64,000 bases of DNA from Juglans regia. Its lineage: Eukaryota > Streptophyta > Magnoliopsida > Fagales > Juglandaceae. The notes under the pieces were generated by a model that had not been told where the DNA came from, made no database searches, and saw only the letters and a list, made by a program, of their open reading frames with translations. Made by a program: the position numbers and the translations under genes. Numbering within the stretch: position 1 is the first letter of the stretch; each line of letters starts with the position of its first letter. Shown one piece after another: positions 37,590 through 51,189 of this stretch. The stretch is taken from positions 20,225,370 to 20,289,369 of the forward strand of contig NC_049904.1 of NCBI RefSeq assembly GCF_001411555.2. The letters run 5' to 3'.

Positions 37590-40126
37590 TGTGATACCCC
37601 GTATTTACGTGTATTTTACTAAGTAAATTATTGCATTCATTAAGATTATGAACTTTCTTGTTTTAAATTTCAAATGATTTACTTTATATTATTTTAAGAT
37701 TTTTAATTGTTAATTCAATGTGTTTTCTTGTTATTAATTATTGTTCATTATTTAAATTGTTCTTTAATTTAAATCAGTTGTTTATGGGTTTTAAAATTTA
37801 TTGTGTTGTTGGATTTAATTATTTTATTTTAGTTAGTCTTTGTGTTTAAATTATTTTATTTAAATTTATTGTTTTGAAATAATTTTCGTTGGATCATTTT
37901 GTGACTCAAGATGTGAGGACTGTACCTCATTTCTTTCCCTCACTTTTTTTATTTCCATTTTTCTTTTTCTCCTCTTTTTCTTTTTCTTCTTTTTCTTTTT
38001 TTCTCCTTATCTCTCCCCTACTCTTCCCGCGCGCGAAGGCCCTCTCTTTCCCTCTCCCCGTGCTATTTCCTCATCTCCCCAGCCCGCCGCCGTGCGCCAC
38101 CGTCCGGCGACACCGCCCCTCCTACCTCCTTCCCTACCCACCGGCGATCCCACCCCTGTGTTTTTAGCCCCTTCAGCGCCTCGAAACTCCCCCACGAGTG
38201 GCTTCAAGCCGCACGGCTTTTGGTGCTCTCGTGCCGCTGTCGCGCCATCGCTGGCCACCACCTTTTCACCATACCATCCTCGACCTCCCAGCTACCTAAT
38301 GCACCCATCCTTGGCTTCGACCTGTCACCGGTGAAGCCCATTTATCTCCATCTCCAATTTGAGCATTTTGGCCTTCAACAGCCGCCCACGGCTAACGACC
38401 ACCACCACTAGCTTCACCGACATCCCTAAGCCCTTCCCTATCAATCTCGGGTCTTGGTTTGTCCTCGTTCAAAAGTGAATTTTTGAGACCCACGGCCACA
38501 GTGCATTTTGCGCTATTTCGTTGCTGTGCCACCACTTCTAGCACCTCCGTGATCTTTAAAAAATTATATTATAGCATTGTAAATATTTTCCCAAAGAACT
38601 TATGAGATTTAAATGTATTTTCGCGCTAACTCATATTTACTGTGAATTGGTTGGTTGTGTCAGACTGAGCTCGAGGAGTAAGGGGGTAGGTTGGATTGGA
38701 TGATGGAGTTGTTTGTGTGATTGGTTTATGCTATGAGATTTGTTGGCTATTTTGGGTTTAAATATTGGTGTTTTGTGTTTGACGTGGGTTATGGTGGATA
38801 TTGGTGATTTTAGGAAGTGATGATATATTTTGGGATTATGAAGGTTCTAAGTTTTGAGGAATTAAAATACGTTATTTAAGAAGCTTAGGCTTAAATGTCG
38901 AAATCCGTGACTGATTGAAAACTTACGGAAATTACGTGAATATTTCCGTAAGTCGTCCAGGTAAGTGGGGTTTCTATGCTAGATTTGCATAAAAATAAAA
39001 TGGATTGAGGTTGATTTTTGAAAATATGCATGTTTTGTTATGAAAAGAGATTTGAACTACCTCAGTTATTTGTTCTGCATTACTCATGAGATTCTGTTTA
39101 AGAATAAAGTATTTTCTGGCATGACTGGTGTAGACATGAGCTATTTTGCATTTTGCTTCTGAACTGTGCAAAAGATAGCGAATATGAAAGTTTGTGCATA
39201 AAATTATGTTTTGTGATTTCTGAAAACTCTGTTATGTTCTGAAGATGTTCTGTACTCTGATATGATGTGATTTCTGAAAATTTTTGGCATGACATTCTGA
39301 ATCGGGATGTGGTTTGTGGATGGTGATCTATTTGACCTACCACGGGTGCTAATAGTGGCTTCTATTTGGGTTGGTACCAACTATTCTGTTTTCTGGTGCA
39401 CCCACTTTGGAAACAAAGTGGTTTTCTGGTAGTTTTTCCTGTGTGCACACTCGGGGCTCCGAGAATAAATAAGGGGAAGATTCACATTCTGTTTCTGCTC
39501 AGTTAACTACCGGGGTTTGCACAACCCTACCACGGGGGTTAAACATGGCCTCTGATGTGATATGATGTTCTGGTACGATGGTGGTCAGTTATGCTATGCC
39601 AAAAGAATTTGAATATGAATATTTTTGAACTTTCGCTCTAATATTTTTTATTACATGTTCTAACTCTGCATTCGGAAAATAAAGTGTTTTGTTCTGCATT
39701 CTGAAATATGTAAATACTCATGTTTGCATACTAGTATACGTTCTCTGCTTACTGAGTTGTTGATAACTCACCCCCTCTTATCTCCAATATTTTCAGATGA
39801 TTTTTGGATATTTTAGCTGAGGATTAGGACTATGAAGAATTGGATGAAATGACTTAACAATAGTGGATTAAGAATTGAAAATTTTCTATGAGTATTGGTG
39901 ATTTTTCATAATTATACTATTGAAATGTGAGTTTAGGTAACATGTAGAGAAGTTGGTAATTTTTGGGGTTACTGTATTGAGGATTTTATATACGAGTATG
40001 TGTGGTTAATTAAATTTGAAGTGTTTATGTTTGATTTGAAGCTTTTGGAAGAGTATCAGCAATGTTGGAGTTGATTATCTGGTAATATGAGTTAACTCTC
40101 TGGATTCTCGGGGACAGGGCGTTACA
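37590..40126 (+). mobile_element. solo LTR no. 3, 5-bp duplication TAAGG
   Basis: A 2,537-bp unit starting TGTGATACCCC and ending GGGCGTTACA. The perfect duplication TAAGG lies at 37,585-37,589 and 40,127-40,131. The empty site is preserved in copies C and D, where the sequence reads continuously through ATAAGGATAA. It includes a pyrimidine tract, a GC-rich block (38,030-38,420), and a middle module with ACCACGGGNGNTAA phrases (39,340-39,560) shared with LTR no. 5. Confidence 0.9.
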
Positions 40127-40799
40127 TAAGGATAATGGTAGGTGGTATATGGTATTTCACATTGCTTAGAAATGAGAAGTTCTTGCTCTTTATAAGGTTT
40201 CAATGGAGCTCAAATTCTATCATTGACTAGTCCTTTTGGAGTATAGGTCATGTGGTTTGAGTTTTTCATTGGGCGTTACAATTGGTATTAGAGACATGTT
40301 TGAGATTCTACATACTATAATAAGGTGTTGGATAAAATTTAAGGTTTTAGACTTTTGTAGGCACCAGGATATGATTTTTAAGATATTTGGTTTGAGCGTT
40401 TGCAAACTCAAGGTAGGTGGCCTATAAAATCTAAGATTTTAGAGTGGTAGATTTTAAGAAATGATTTTTTTTTACATTTGAGGTTTTAGATTCGGTAGGC
40501 TTATTCCGTAGACTTTAACAAATGATTTATATAAGATTTAATGTTTAGACTTTCAAGGTATACATTAGCTTAATCGAAAGCCAAGTTTGAGGTTCTCCAG
40601 ACTATAATATATGAGGTTTTGAATATCTATGGGCTAGGAAGTTAATTCATATTGAAGGTATAGAAACTTGAGGGCAAAGAGATGATGTGTTGAAATTTAA
40701 GGTTTGAGACCATGCAGATTTTATAAATTGACTTTTTAGAAATTTGAGGTTTAGAGCAGCAACATATTTAAAAAGTGATTCGAACAGGCTTGGGGTGTG

Positions 40800-40990
40800 A
40801 GATGAGAATTTTTGGTTTTAGATAAAAGTTTAAAATATTATATTTTAAGATTATTATTGTTTTGGGATTTGAAAAAGTTGAATTGAGATTTGAAAAGTTA
40901 AATTGTTTATTATATTTAGTACGGACATTTGAAAAATGTGTAATGATGAGATGAGATGAGAATTTTGTGTTTTATCTCACCCCCTAAACC
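40800..40990 (+). repeat. MITE-like repeat inside copy B
   Basis: Begins GTGTGAGATGAGAATTTTTGG and ends GATGAGATGAGATGAGAATT. It is the dispersed AT-rich repeat family inserted in the internal region. The inverted relative at about 56,635-56,840 sits at the equivalent place in copy D, so this insertion is shared between the two copies. Confidence 0.65.
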
Positions 40991-43022
40991 TGCGTAGAAT
41001 TTTTCGGGCTCCAGGACATGATTTTTTGATGATATGTAAGGTTTTTGCACTTGCAGACCTATGGAATGTGTCCCACAAAATTTGAGGTTTTAGATTTTAC
41101 ATACTTTTAAGGAAACGATTTTTATGAACTTTGAGATTTTAGTTCTGGTAGGTGTAATTCTATGCACTGGTTAAATGGGGGGCTTAGTTAATTTTAGATG
41201 TATGTGAGTGAGATACAATTTGTTTAGGACTATAAGTTGTCATAGTGTGCAACGGAAGCATGGTTTTTGATAATATGATGGTTTGAGAGTTTATTTTTCC
41301 TCTACTATGAAGTTATTATATTATGTGGAGAGTTCAAAGTTTCTTATTAGGCATGTAATTCCATTGTTGAGGTTTGTATTTTAGGCTTAAACTGGATCCC
41401 GAGATGTATGAAGATTGACATTGGATGCGTCAAAGTGTGTACCAAGAGGATTAGGAGTTATTTAAGGTATCGGGTGGGAAACATGGGAAATTAGAATATT
41501 GGAATGTTAGGTTCGACTTAATTATTGAGGAATAAATTAGGCGTGGATACACTTGACGTTAGGTACATCAAATTTCAAGGATGAAATTTTCTTTTAAGGG
41601 GGGAAGGATGTAACACCCAAGTCCAGCACCAAGCAACTTTTTTTCTTTTTGGATTAATACATATGAAGAGCACAGTTAATTTTTGAGTATTTTCTTTATA
41701 TTGATTGTGAGTCCAAATTGTGTTTTGGCAAATATCGAATTTTTTATTATTGGGCTTGCTATTTTAGTATTAATGGGCAGTTGCGCTCTCGGTAAGCCAC
41801 ACCTGATCCTTCCCACTGCCTCTCTCCGTCTTCGTGCCCTCCTTCCCTGATCACTTTCTCTCTTTCTCTCAGCGCCGTGCCGCCGAGTTGACTTTGATAC
41901 CCCATATTTTATTGAAGGATTATTTAATTAATTTAAATATTGGTTCTCTTGCTTTAAGTTTATCGGATTTTTCGTTGATTTATTTTTATGATTTTTAAAT
42001 TGTGAAATTTATTTTGATATGCTTTCTTAATATTAATTATTATTGTGCATTTAAATTGCTCTTTATTTTAAATTAGTTTATTGTTGGATTTAATTATTTT
42101 ATTTTTATTTAGTCACTATGTTTAAATTATTTTATTTAACTCGCTGTTTTGAAATTATTTTCGTCGGATCATTTGGTGACCCAAGATGTGAGGATTGAAC
42201 CTCATCTTTTTTCCTCATTTCTTTTTTCCTTTATGTTTTTCTTCTGCTCTTTTTTTCTTTTTCCTTCATTTCTTTTTCTCCTTTCCACTACATCTCTCTC
42301 TCTTCCCTCGCGCGACACCCTCCCTTTCTCCCGTCTATTTGTTTTGTTCGCCCTAGCGCCACCGTGCGCCACCCCTCCCATTTGTCTTCCCACCGGCCGT
42401 TGACCTCACGCTTCTGTTTTTTGCCCCTCCCGCGCCGCCAATTTCCTCCATGCACGGTTTCAAACCTCACGACCTTTGTGCTCCAGCGCCACTGTCGCGC
42501 TACCATATTTTCACCATAACACCAGCGGCCTCCCAGCTTCCTAACCCACCCATCCTCAACCCCGATCTGCCACCGGTGAAGCTCCCCCATCTTCATTTCT
42601 GATTTGTGTGTTTTAGCTTCCAACCACCATCCACGCCGCCACCTACGGCCAACCACCACCACCATTAGCTTCACCAACACCCCTAAGCATTCCCTGGTAA
42701 TCTCAAGTCTTTGTTTGTCTCTGTTCAAAATCTAGCATTTTTAGACCCACGACCATAGTCCAAATTACACTGTTTCATTTGTGTGCTGCCACTTCTAGCA
42801 TCTCTGTGATCCTTTGAAAATTATATTATAGCACTGTAAGTATATTACCAAAGAAATTTTGAGATTTAAATGTATTTTTGCGCTAACTCATATTTATTGT
42901 GAATTGGTTGGTTGTGTCGGACTGAGTCCGAGGAGTAAGGGGGTCAGTTGGATTGGAGGATGGAGTTGTTGTATGATTAGGTTATGCAGGGAATTGTTGG
43001 CTATTGAATATTTGTGTTGAGT

Positions 43023-43170
43023 TTTCGCAGAATTGCATACATGTTCATGTGTATACTTGAAAACTAGGTTTTCGCATAATTACATACATGTTCATGTGCA
43101 TACTTGAAAATTGAGTTTTCGCATAATTGCATACATGTTCATGTGTATACTTGAAAATTGGGTTTTCATG
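43023..43170 (+). repeat. three tandem 47-bp units in LTR no. 4
   Basis: The phrase GCATACATGTTCATGTG begins at 43,035, 43,082 and 43,129, giving an exact 47-bp period. Each copy is followed by a GAAAAYTRGGTTTTCGCATA variant. Related copies occur in LTR no. 6 at about 54,480-54,600 and singly in LTRs 1 and 7. Confidence 0.85.
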
Positions 43171-43214
43171 TGAGATTATTTTGAGTTTGTTTGAAATGAT
43201 TGGATTGATCGATT

Positions 43215-43640
43215 TGAGATAAAGGAAAAGAGACTGTAGGGATGGTGGTATAGTCTCGCCTGTGATTCCCGCCTACGGTGCACATGGTAGGATGGTGGTA
43301 AGCAGGGATGGTGGTATAGTCCCACCTGTGATTCCCGCCTACAGTGCACGTGGTAGGGATGGTGGTAAAGTCCCGCCTGTGATTCCCACCTACAGTGCTC
43401 TGTTAGGTACCTCTTTGTGTGAAAAGGAACTGTAGGGATAGTGGTAGAGTCCCGCCTGCGATTCTTGCCTACGGTGCACACGGTAGGGATGGTGGTAAGC
43501 AGAGATGGTGGTAGAGTCCTGCCTGTGATTCCCTCCTACGGTGCATGCGGTAGGGATGGTGGTAGAGTCCCACCTGTGATTCCCGCCTATAGTGCTCTGT
43601 TAGGTACCTCTTGTGTGAAAAGGAACTGTAGGGAGTGACG
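43215..43640 (+). repeat. roughly 50-bp minisatellite (GTAGGGATGGTGGTA family)
   Basis: Repeated blocks of the type GTAGGGATGGTGGTAGAGTC followed by CCGCCTGTGATTCCCGCCTA occur about eight times. Some are partial, and some are separated by a TGTTAGGTACCTCTTTGTG insert. An inverted counterpart lies at 53,965-54,400. It is part of the LTR middle module. Confidence 0.88.
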
Positions 43641-44285
43641 ATATTTTAGGATTTCAAGAAATTTAGATTTTTGGAAAAATAGGTTACTTAGCGTTTCAGG
43701 TTTAATTATTGAAAAATGTGTTGCTTTCGGAGATTCATGGAAGTTACGTGGCAACCTAATAGGTGACGAGTAATTTTCATTCAGCACCGTTGTGAAGAAA
43801 TTCAAAAAGTTACAAGGTCAAAGTAAATGAGGTTCCTATACCTGTCTTTGCATAAAAAGAAAATGAAACGAGGTTGATTTTTAAAATATGCATATTTGTT
43901 TTGCAAAGAAATGTGAAACAACCTCAGTTATTTGTTTTGCATTTATTCATGAAATCTGTATAAGAATGAAGTACTTGTTGTCATGATTGGTGCAGACTTG
44001 AGCTGATTTTAGCAATCTATTTCTAAACTGTGAAAAAGAGTGAATATGAGATCCAAAACGTTTTGCTTTGATTAAATGAAGTTTTGTTTTTGTTATTCTT
44101 GAGTACGTGAAATGATCTAAAACTATTTAGTATTTTTTTTTTATATGATGTGTCATCTGGAAATCTTGGCATGAATTTCTGATTCTATATCTGAATATGA
44201 TCTAGTTTTGATGATGTTCTGTTCGGTTTCTATTAAGGCCCTGCCATGGGTATAATAGTGGTATACGGCCCAGCCATGAGTAAGT

Positions 44286-44935
44286 TTAAAGTTTGCCTAA
44301 AAGTTAAGGTTTTGAATAAAGTCAAATTCATTGAAGATATTAATCAACGTTGGACTATCCATCATAATAATAATATTTTTACTCAATTATTCTTTTTATA
44401 TTTTGCAAATCCACTCTATATATTAATTAAGAATTTAATTTTTACTTCAAACTATTATTGCCCAACTATTTTTTATATCCTCCTAATTATCCAACATAAT
44501 ATAGCCTTGTTTATAAAAAAATATTTCCTAAAAAATCTGGACATAATATAGCCTTATTTACTAATGAAAGTTTTAAAAATAATTTAATAAAACCTTGTTG
44601 GTTATTTGTGAATAAAATATGGGTTTAATGGGTGAATAGTGACTCTCCAACTTTGAAAATTCTTTTAAAATCATTGTAGCTCAAAGTCTAAACTAAAAGT
44701 TTTTAGCTAGTCCAATCAGGTCATTTATACAAAACTTAGCTATATTTTAGATTTCACTGACAATTGGCTAGTCCAAAGTCAGTACCCTAAGCGACGGCTA
44801 GAATCTTTTAAATTTGCATTAGTACTGGACATATAAGTACCCTTCAGAAATGGAGCCTTCTGGTGCAGCTTTGTTACGTACATGAAATTTAAGTCGATGT
44901 AAATACCTAACATGATAACAAATCTAGTATCATTT
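44286..44935. other. AT-rich stretch with no recognisable feature
   Basis: Between the truncated LTR no. 4 and the CACTA transposase. It contains a phrase duplicated about 70 bp apart (ACATAATATAGCCTT at about 44,494 and 44,541). There is no gene, terminal repeat or CACTA left end. It is probably the residual interior of the second CACTA element or junction sequence. Confidence 0.4.
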
Positions 44936-44999
44936 TCAAAGAAATTGTGTCATAGTTGTGTACAAATCATTAATATTAGATATACTAATTATAACATAC

Positions 45000-47900
45000 C
45001 ACTCTACAGGATACATCCATCGATAATGAACGGGTCCACCAAGCTTGCATTCAGCAACTAAATGCACAGTCAAATGCACCATAATCGTGAAGAATCCAGG
45101 TGGAAAGATCATCTCCAATTGGCACAATATGTAGGGTATTCTAGACTCTAATCGGTTTAAATCTTCTACTCGCAATGTCTTGGAACAAATTCCCCTAAAG
45201 AATGCAGACAACTCTATTAATGATTCTGCAACCTTCTTGGATATGGACTTGCGCAATGCAATTGGTAGCAATTGTTGCATTAGTATATGACCATCATGAC
45301 TCTTCATACCCTCTATAGTACGTTTTCGAGGTTTAACACAACGTCAAATGTTTGAGGCGTAACCATCTGGCATCTTTACATTTTTAATAATACTTAATAA
45401 ATCATCTTTCTCCACGTTACTCATTGTGAAAGAAGCTGGAGGTAGATATGTCTTGTTAGAAGCTTTGGGAATAGGATGAAGTTTTGGTCGCAAACCCATC
45501 TCTTTCAAGTCAAGGCGTGCCTGCAAATTATCTTTTGATTTACTATCAATGTTCAATAATGTGCCAAGTATATTATCAACAACATTCTTCTCTATGTGCA
45601 TTACATCAAGATTGTGTCGTAACAAATTTCCTTTCCAATATGGTAGATCAAAGAAAATACTGTGCTTCTTCCATATAGATTGCATGTCAAGATCGTGTTC
45701 ACTAGTCCTTTTTCTTTTCTGCATGTCAGCAACATATTCAACATTCTCTAATTGTCTCATAATGTCATCTCCATTTGGCACAACAGGCGGATGATTAATT
45801 TCTTTCATACCATCAAATGCACTACCTTGCTTTCTCCACCTATGATTCATCGGTAAGAATCTTCTATGTCCCATATACGAAAACTTTCTTCCATGTTTTA
45901 ACCACTTAGACCACGTATTATCCATACAACAAGGACATGCAAATCGACCTTTCGTACTCCATCCAGACAAATCACTATATGCAGGAAAGTCATTGATTGT
46001 CCACAACAAGGCTGCACGCATTGTAAACATTCTTTTAGAGCAGGCATCGTAGGTCGGTGATCCGACCTCCCATAATTCCTTCAGTTTTGTTATTAAAGGC
46101 TCGAGGTACACATCTATTTTCATAGAGGGTGAAGATGGGCCTGGGATTATCAATGATAACATGAAAGTCGATCGTTTCATGCACATCCAAGGAGGCAAAT
46201 TATAAGGTATGATCATTACTGGCCAAGTACTGTGAGAAACGCTCATGTTACCAAAAGGATTAAATCCATCCGCGGCTAATCCAAGTCTGACATTGCGTGG
46301 GTCAGATGCAAAATCATTGTGTTGTGAGTCAAATGTCTTCCAAGCCATCCAATCGGCCGGATGTCGTAATACACCATCATCTGTTCGACCTTCAGCATGC
46401 CACTTCATATGTGAAGCAGTTTTCGATGACATAAAAAGTCTTTGCAATCTTGACTTAAAAGGAAACCAACGCAAAACCTTTGCTGGGCTTCTTTTATTCC
46501 TTCCATCTGTATCAGCATTTTACTTCCATTTTGAAGTTTGACAAAACATACATGTTTCTCTATTTTCATTATTCTTCCAAAACAACATACAACCGTTAGG
46601 ACATACTGGGATTCTTACGCATTCAAGCCCTAAGTCACTCATGTACTTTTTAGCCTCATATGTATTTTTAGATAACGATGCTCCCAATGGAAGTAACTCA
46701 TTTAGAAATTCAAGAAGCTTTGCAAAGATATTGTTACTCCATTCGCCTAAACATTTCATATTCCACAAACGTACAATAGCACTAAACTTACTATATTTTG
46801 TACACCCTTCATATAATGGCTCATCGGCATCTTTCAACATGTTATAAAACTTTTGAACACCCTCATTGGGACCTTGAGAAATTTCATCTATTGCTTCAGC
46901 TTCCACACCCATTTCAAGCCCACCTCCAACCACTCCAGGTACAAACATAGGAAAAACATCTTGCAACATTGTACGCATCTCACTAGGTCCTTCTTGGCTT
47001 TGCTCATCATTGACGGGGGTATTAGTACCAACATTAGGTGTAGAATTTACTTTCTCACCATGAGCGTGCCAAATTGTGTAACCCTGACAAATACCATAGT
47101 AAATCAAGTGGTCATGCACCATATCAACTTTGAAATACTTAGACAAGCTGTAACGCCCCGTACCCGAGGGTCCGGAGAGTTAACTCATGTCACTTAAAAA
47201 TCATTTTCCTTCCACATAGTACAAATTCTAATCTTTCCCAATCGCACAAAATACTCATATATTTACATCAATTACTCCAGAATAACTATTCTAAGACGAT
47301 ACAAAATTTAATATAAACATCAATCTCCCAACAAATCACATCATCAGAGCACAACAAGCTTACTGAATGAAAATCCTCAATACCCATATAAACCTTCTAT
47401 GCTTAAACCATCATTCTTAACTCTTCTCACCCATGCTCCATATCCTTGATCCTCAACTGAAACATTCAAATCATTTGAAAAATATTGTGGAGATAAGGGG
47501 TGAGTTATCAACAACTCAGTAAGCAGAGAACATATACTAGCATGTAAACATGAGCCTTTTCAGAAAGTTCAATATGCAGAAACAAAACATTTTATTTTTA
47601 TATGCAGATCTCAGAAAACGTGTTATCAGAAAATCAGAGCGACTTTTCAACATTTCATACTCAAGTCAACAATTCATATTTGAGGATCCATTTCATATTC
47701 AAAAACACTTTGGCATAACATAACTGAACATCTCCATCTTATCATGTCATATCATATACCATGTTTAACCCCCGTGGTAGGGTTGTGCTATCCCCGGTGG
47801 CCAAACCAGGCAGTATCATGTGGTGAACTTCCCCTTTTTCAATCTCGGAGCCCCGAGTGTGCACACAGGAAAGAACACGTAAAAAGACCACTTTGTTTCC

Positions 47901-49932
47901 AAAGTGGGTGCACTCATATCATATCATGGTGGTACCAACCATATCACGTGAACAGTATCATCATATCAGAACCATATTCAGAACAGATAAGTATGCCAAA
48001 GTTTTATCATATCCATATCATATCAAAACACGTGCGAAACATATTCATATCATTTCTATTTGATCAAAAACAGATCCATATCATTTCATATCACATGCAT
48101 AAAAATTTCATTGATATCATATTCGCTCTTCTGTATATTTCAGAAACATGTCAAATATTGCTCATGTCTACACAATGCATGTCAGAAAATATTTTCTCTT
48201 TTTCGTTCAGATTTCATGAGTGATGCAAATAAACGACCGAGGTTGAATTTTTCTCAAGTTTTCATTTCATCACAAAATATGTAAAGTTTTCAAGAAGTCA
48301 ACCTCAGTCTCGATAGTTAGTATAAAACCTAGCATAGGAACCCCGCTTACCTGGACTTCTTAGCTTTTCGAAAAATTTCTTCAGAAATGCCGAACTAAGA
48401 AAATTTATTCATCACCTACAAGATAATCACGTAAATTTCCATAAGTCTCCAATTAATCTCGTATTTTGATATTCAAGCCTACCGCTTCTAAAATAGTCCA
48501 TTTTTAATTCCTCAAACTCAAAATTCTCATTATTCTCAACATACCAGCATCACTTTCGAAACTCATCAATATCCGACTTCGACTAAACATTTAATTCTAA
48601 CTTATTTAAGAAAGAGAATACAAAGTAACATAACTATAATAAATTCATGCATATACGCCTAAATAAAACACACTTTACAATCCACGTATCATACTCATGA
48701 TTTCAAATCCGAATTACATATCCTAACTTAATTAAGCTAACACCCCAACACTACTTTGGAGGCGCACTATAAGAGAACAGAAAATAAAATAAAATAAAAT
48801 AAAACAAAACGATATTATTCCTACTATTAATTTAATATGATTTTACATATACATCCGTATATATATATATATACCTACATATATTTACACCAGAAAATCC
48901 GTATATATATATATATGTACATATATAAATATATATATATTTACACCAGAAGAAAACAAATAAATTTACGTATACATTCATGCATATATATATATATGTA
49001 AGTACACGAGAAAAAGAAAACTCACTTCACACGGTGCGGCGGAAGCACTTACGGAGGGTAGGGATAAACACGGCGGCGTGGAGTTGGGGCTGGCTACGGC
49101 GGACGAGAGTGGCTCCTAGCTGCGAAGCAAGAGAAGGAAATGAGAGAGAGAGAGACACGGTGAGGGAACGAGGGAGAGAACGGAAGGCAAGGATCACCAC
49201 TGTGAGTGGTGCGAGCTCACCGTGGGATGAGGCAGCGTGAGGCGGACCTGGGTGGAGGAATGACCTCACCGGTGGTTTCTGTGGAGGCACAGCACAGTGA
49301 AGCTCTCGGTGGGGGTGATTGCAGCGGCTGTAGGATGCTCTGTTTTAGACAACTAAAACAGGGGATTTTCGGGGCTTGAAATGGAGGCTACGAATGCGTC
49401 GGGCGGCGGCTACGGGCTGAGCTTCCGCGTGGCTAGATCCGTGTGCGTGGACTGCGTTCGGCGGAGAATACTGCACTGGCCTGGCTGTGCGGGTGGTTGG
49501 ACAGCTGAACGAGGCTTGCGGTTTGATGCCTTGAGGGTAGGGAACTGATGCAATGGCCACGGTTCAAGTGTTTTGAGGCATGAAATGAGGGCTGCGGCAC
49601 ACGAACTAGGGTTGTAGTTGCTTCATATATATATATAGACCAAAATAGAAAGTAGATCAAACCTAAATAAAAGGGAAGAAAAACATGCACGAAAATGGAA
49701 ACGAACCGTGCGATGCGCGGCATGGCGTGAACCCGTGAAACTATTTCTGAACATGTGAACCCCGTGCATGGGTCCAGTAATGCTGGGTCTTACACAAGCA
49801 GCACTTTTTACATGGGCAACAGATTAACCCATCAATACCCATGTTGTCACTTGCAAACTTTAAAAACCCATTAACACCATCAACATATTCTTTCGTATTT
49901 CGACGCATTGTCATCCAACTGGTCTTGTCCAT
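45000..49932 (-). pseudogene. CACTA transposase (TNP2-like), long frame with two stops, split by a solo LTR
   Basis: A DDE-type CACTA transposase on the minus strand. The N-terminal cysteine domain starts at the ATG at 49,932 (CPCKKC at about 49,810). It continues in frame at 47,143 beyond the solo LTR, through VHDH, WHAHGE and NGCMLFWK (46,590). The Transposase_21 core runs from 46,474 to about 45,700 (VRLGLAADGFNPFG, YNLPPWMC, LWTINDFPAYS, CPCC, MGHRRF). The DUF4218 part reaches WMYPVEW, ending at a GTATGT donor at 45,000. Only two in-frame stops are seen: TAA at 46,520 and TGA at 45,344. The usual C-terminal DUF4216 part is absent. It was near-intact before the LTR arrived. Confidence 0.9.
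47149..49794 (-). mobile_element. solo LTR no. 5, 5-bp duplication CAAGC
   Basis: A 2,646-bp unit. On the minus strand it starts TGTAAGACCCAGC and ends GTACGGGGCGTTACA. It is flanked by the perfect repeat CAAGC (47,144-47,148 and 49,795-49,799). It sits inside the transposase reading frame, which is continuous when the unit and one repeat copy are ignored. The middle module (47,755-47,960) with CCCCCGTGGTAGGGTTGTG corresponds to LTR no. 3. Confidence 0.9.
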
Positions 49933-51189
49933 ATTGCTATTAAGTCAAATGATAGTATAGTTGGGAAATTAAGAAATAACTTTATTTTAGGATTAAGATG
50001 GACCTGTTAAGAAAAAAGAAAGTGAATTGGGTTTGAAAAAATTATTAACGGTAACTGATCTAGCTAGAAGACCTACAATATATACTATTTGTATTGAAAT
50101 TATTGCAAATAAATCGCTGCATCTCAAAAAAAGTGTGTGCATCACAACCACAAAGGCCCACATAAATGATAGGCTGATCTTAACATCAAGCCCAATCAAA
50201 ATAAACATGAAGGGAGTCTAACCTGCCCAAATAGATTTATCATTATATACTCATGATCTTAATATAACATCAGTGCTATATATATTGATCAGTCTAAGAT
50301 ACTTAATTAGAATGGGATATGATAATATATATACTTCTTTTTTTTCGGAGCAAATAACATTACAAAATAAATAATTAACTAGCTAGCATTCTTAATTATG
50401 CTTTAAATACAAATTAATTCGGATCGAGAGGTAGGGGGAGATGGAACAGATGATGGAAATACTACCAACCTCATCAATATTAAAGCACCTCGAATATCAT
50501 TTTGCAAGAAATTGACACTATAGCTAGTGATCATGATCTGAACCTCCCACAACTTAACTCCATGAATTATTAACTTGGTAATGTACGTACGTACATTATT
50601 AATCATGGGATTAGAGATTTTCCAATCAGCCGGCCGGGATATGATATAAATTATATGAATCCCCTAGCTAGGGAAATATATGGCATTACAGTCAATTTTA
50701 GTCATGATGCTTATTAACTAGTTTTCTTACCCTAATTAATTAGATCCTGATCAACCAATATAAATATATATATATATATATATATATCATGTCATGATCA
50801 AATATTGCTGAAGATCTAGTTGTCCAACGTTAGTCACCAATTATATTATATAGTGATGCCTAAATTCATTCAGTCTAAATCAAAGTTTTTCTTCATGTGT
50901 ATAGTTTGAAGGGAAAGTACTGGAAAATACTGATGGGCCAGACTAAAATTTTACTAACAATTTCGGACAGCCATTAATAGGGAGCACCTCAGCCAATACA
51001 CCAGACTTAACTACTTATATATCTATAACCTGACATTTCCCTCTACTTATATCTCTATAACCAGACATTTCCCTCTCTAAGACGTCAAATAGACTGATTT
51101 ATAATTTTTGAAATTACTTAATATCATGAATTTTGGTTTATGTATGCTTTACGGAAACAACTAGCTGACTTTTTACAAATAACATGCTA

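Larger units (their letters stand above)
36962..41892 (+). mobile_element. non-coding LTR retrotransposon derivative, copy B
   Basis: Plus-oriented relative of copies C and D. An LTR end GGGCGTTACA at 40,280 is followed by a primer site, TGGTATTAGAGACATG (40,283-40,298). A 1.33-kb internal region has no protein frame. A purine tract, TAAGGGGGGAAGGA (41,595-41,608), leads to a second LTR start, TGTAACACCC, at 41,609. A solo LTR interrupts the 5' LTR at 37,590-40,126. The sequence 36,962-37,589 matches the reverse complement of 16,300-16,944. The 3' LTR is cut at 41,892 by LTR no. 4. Confidence 0.65.
41893..44285 (+). mobile_element. LTR no. 4, 3' truncated
   Basis: Starts TTTGATACCCC (the second base is changed from the family's TGTGATACCCC) after GAGTTGAC in copy B. 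It has the pyrimidine tract, GC-rich block (42,330-42,680) and the CTGAGTCCGAGGAGTAAG phrase. It then has three 47-bp repeats (43,023-43,170), a roughly 50-bp minisatellite (43,220-43,640) and the usual 3' AT-rich part. Resemblance stops near 44,285 without the GGGCGTTACA end. It inserted at the same base position as LTR no. 6 in copy D. Confidence 0.75.

Noticed and set aside
43215..43640. Regularly spaced repeats reminiscent of a CRISPR array
   Set aside because: Plant genome context, the spacers are themselves repeats, and it is a minisatellite inside an LTR.
44246..44551. A 101-residue frame next to the CACTA transposase
   Set aside because: AT-rich and low complexity. It crosses the junction where LTR no. 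4 ends, so it cannot be an old conserved gene.
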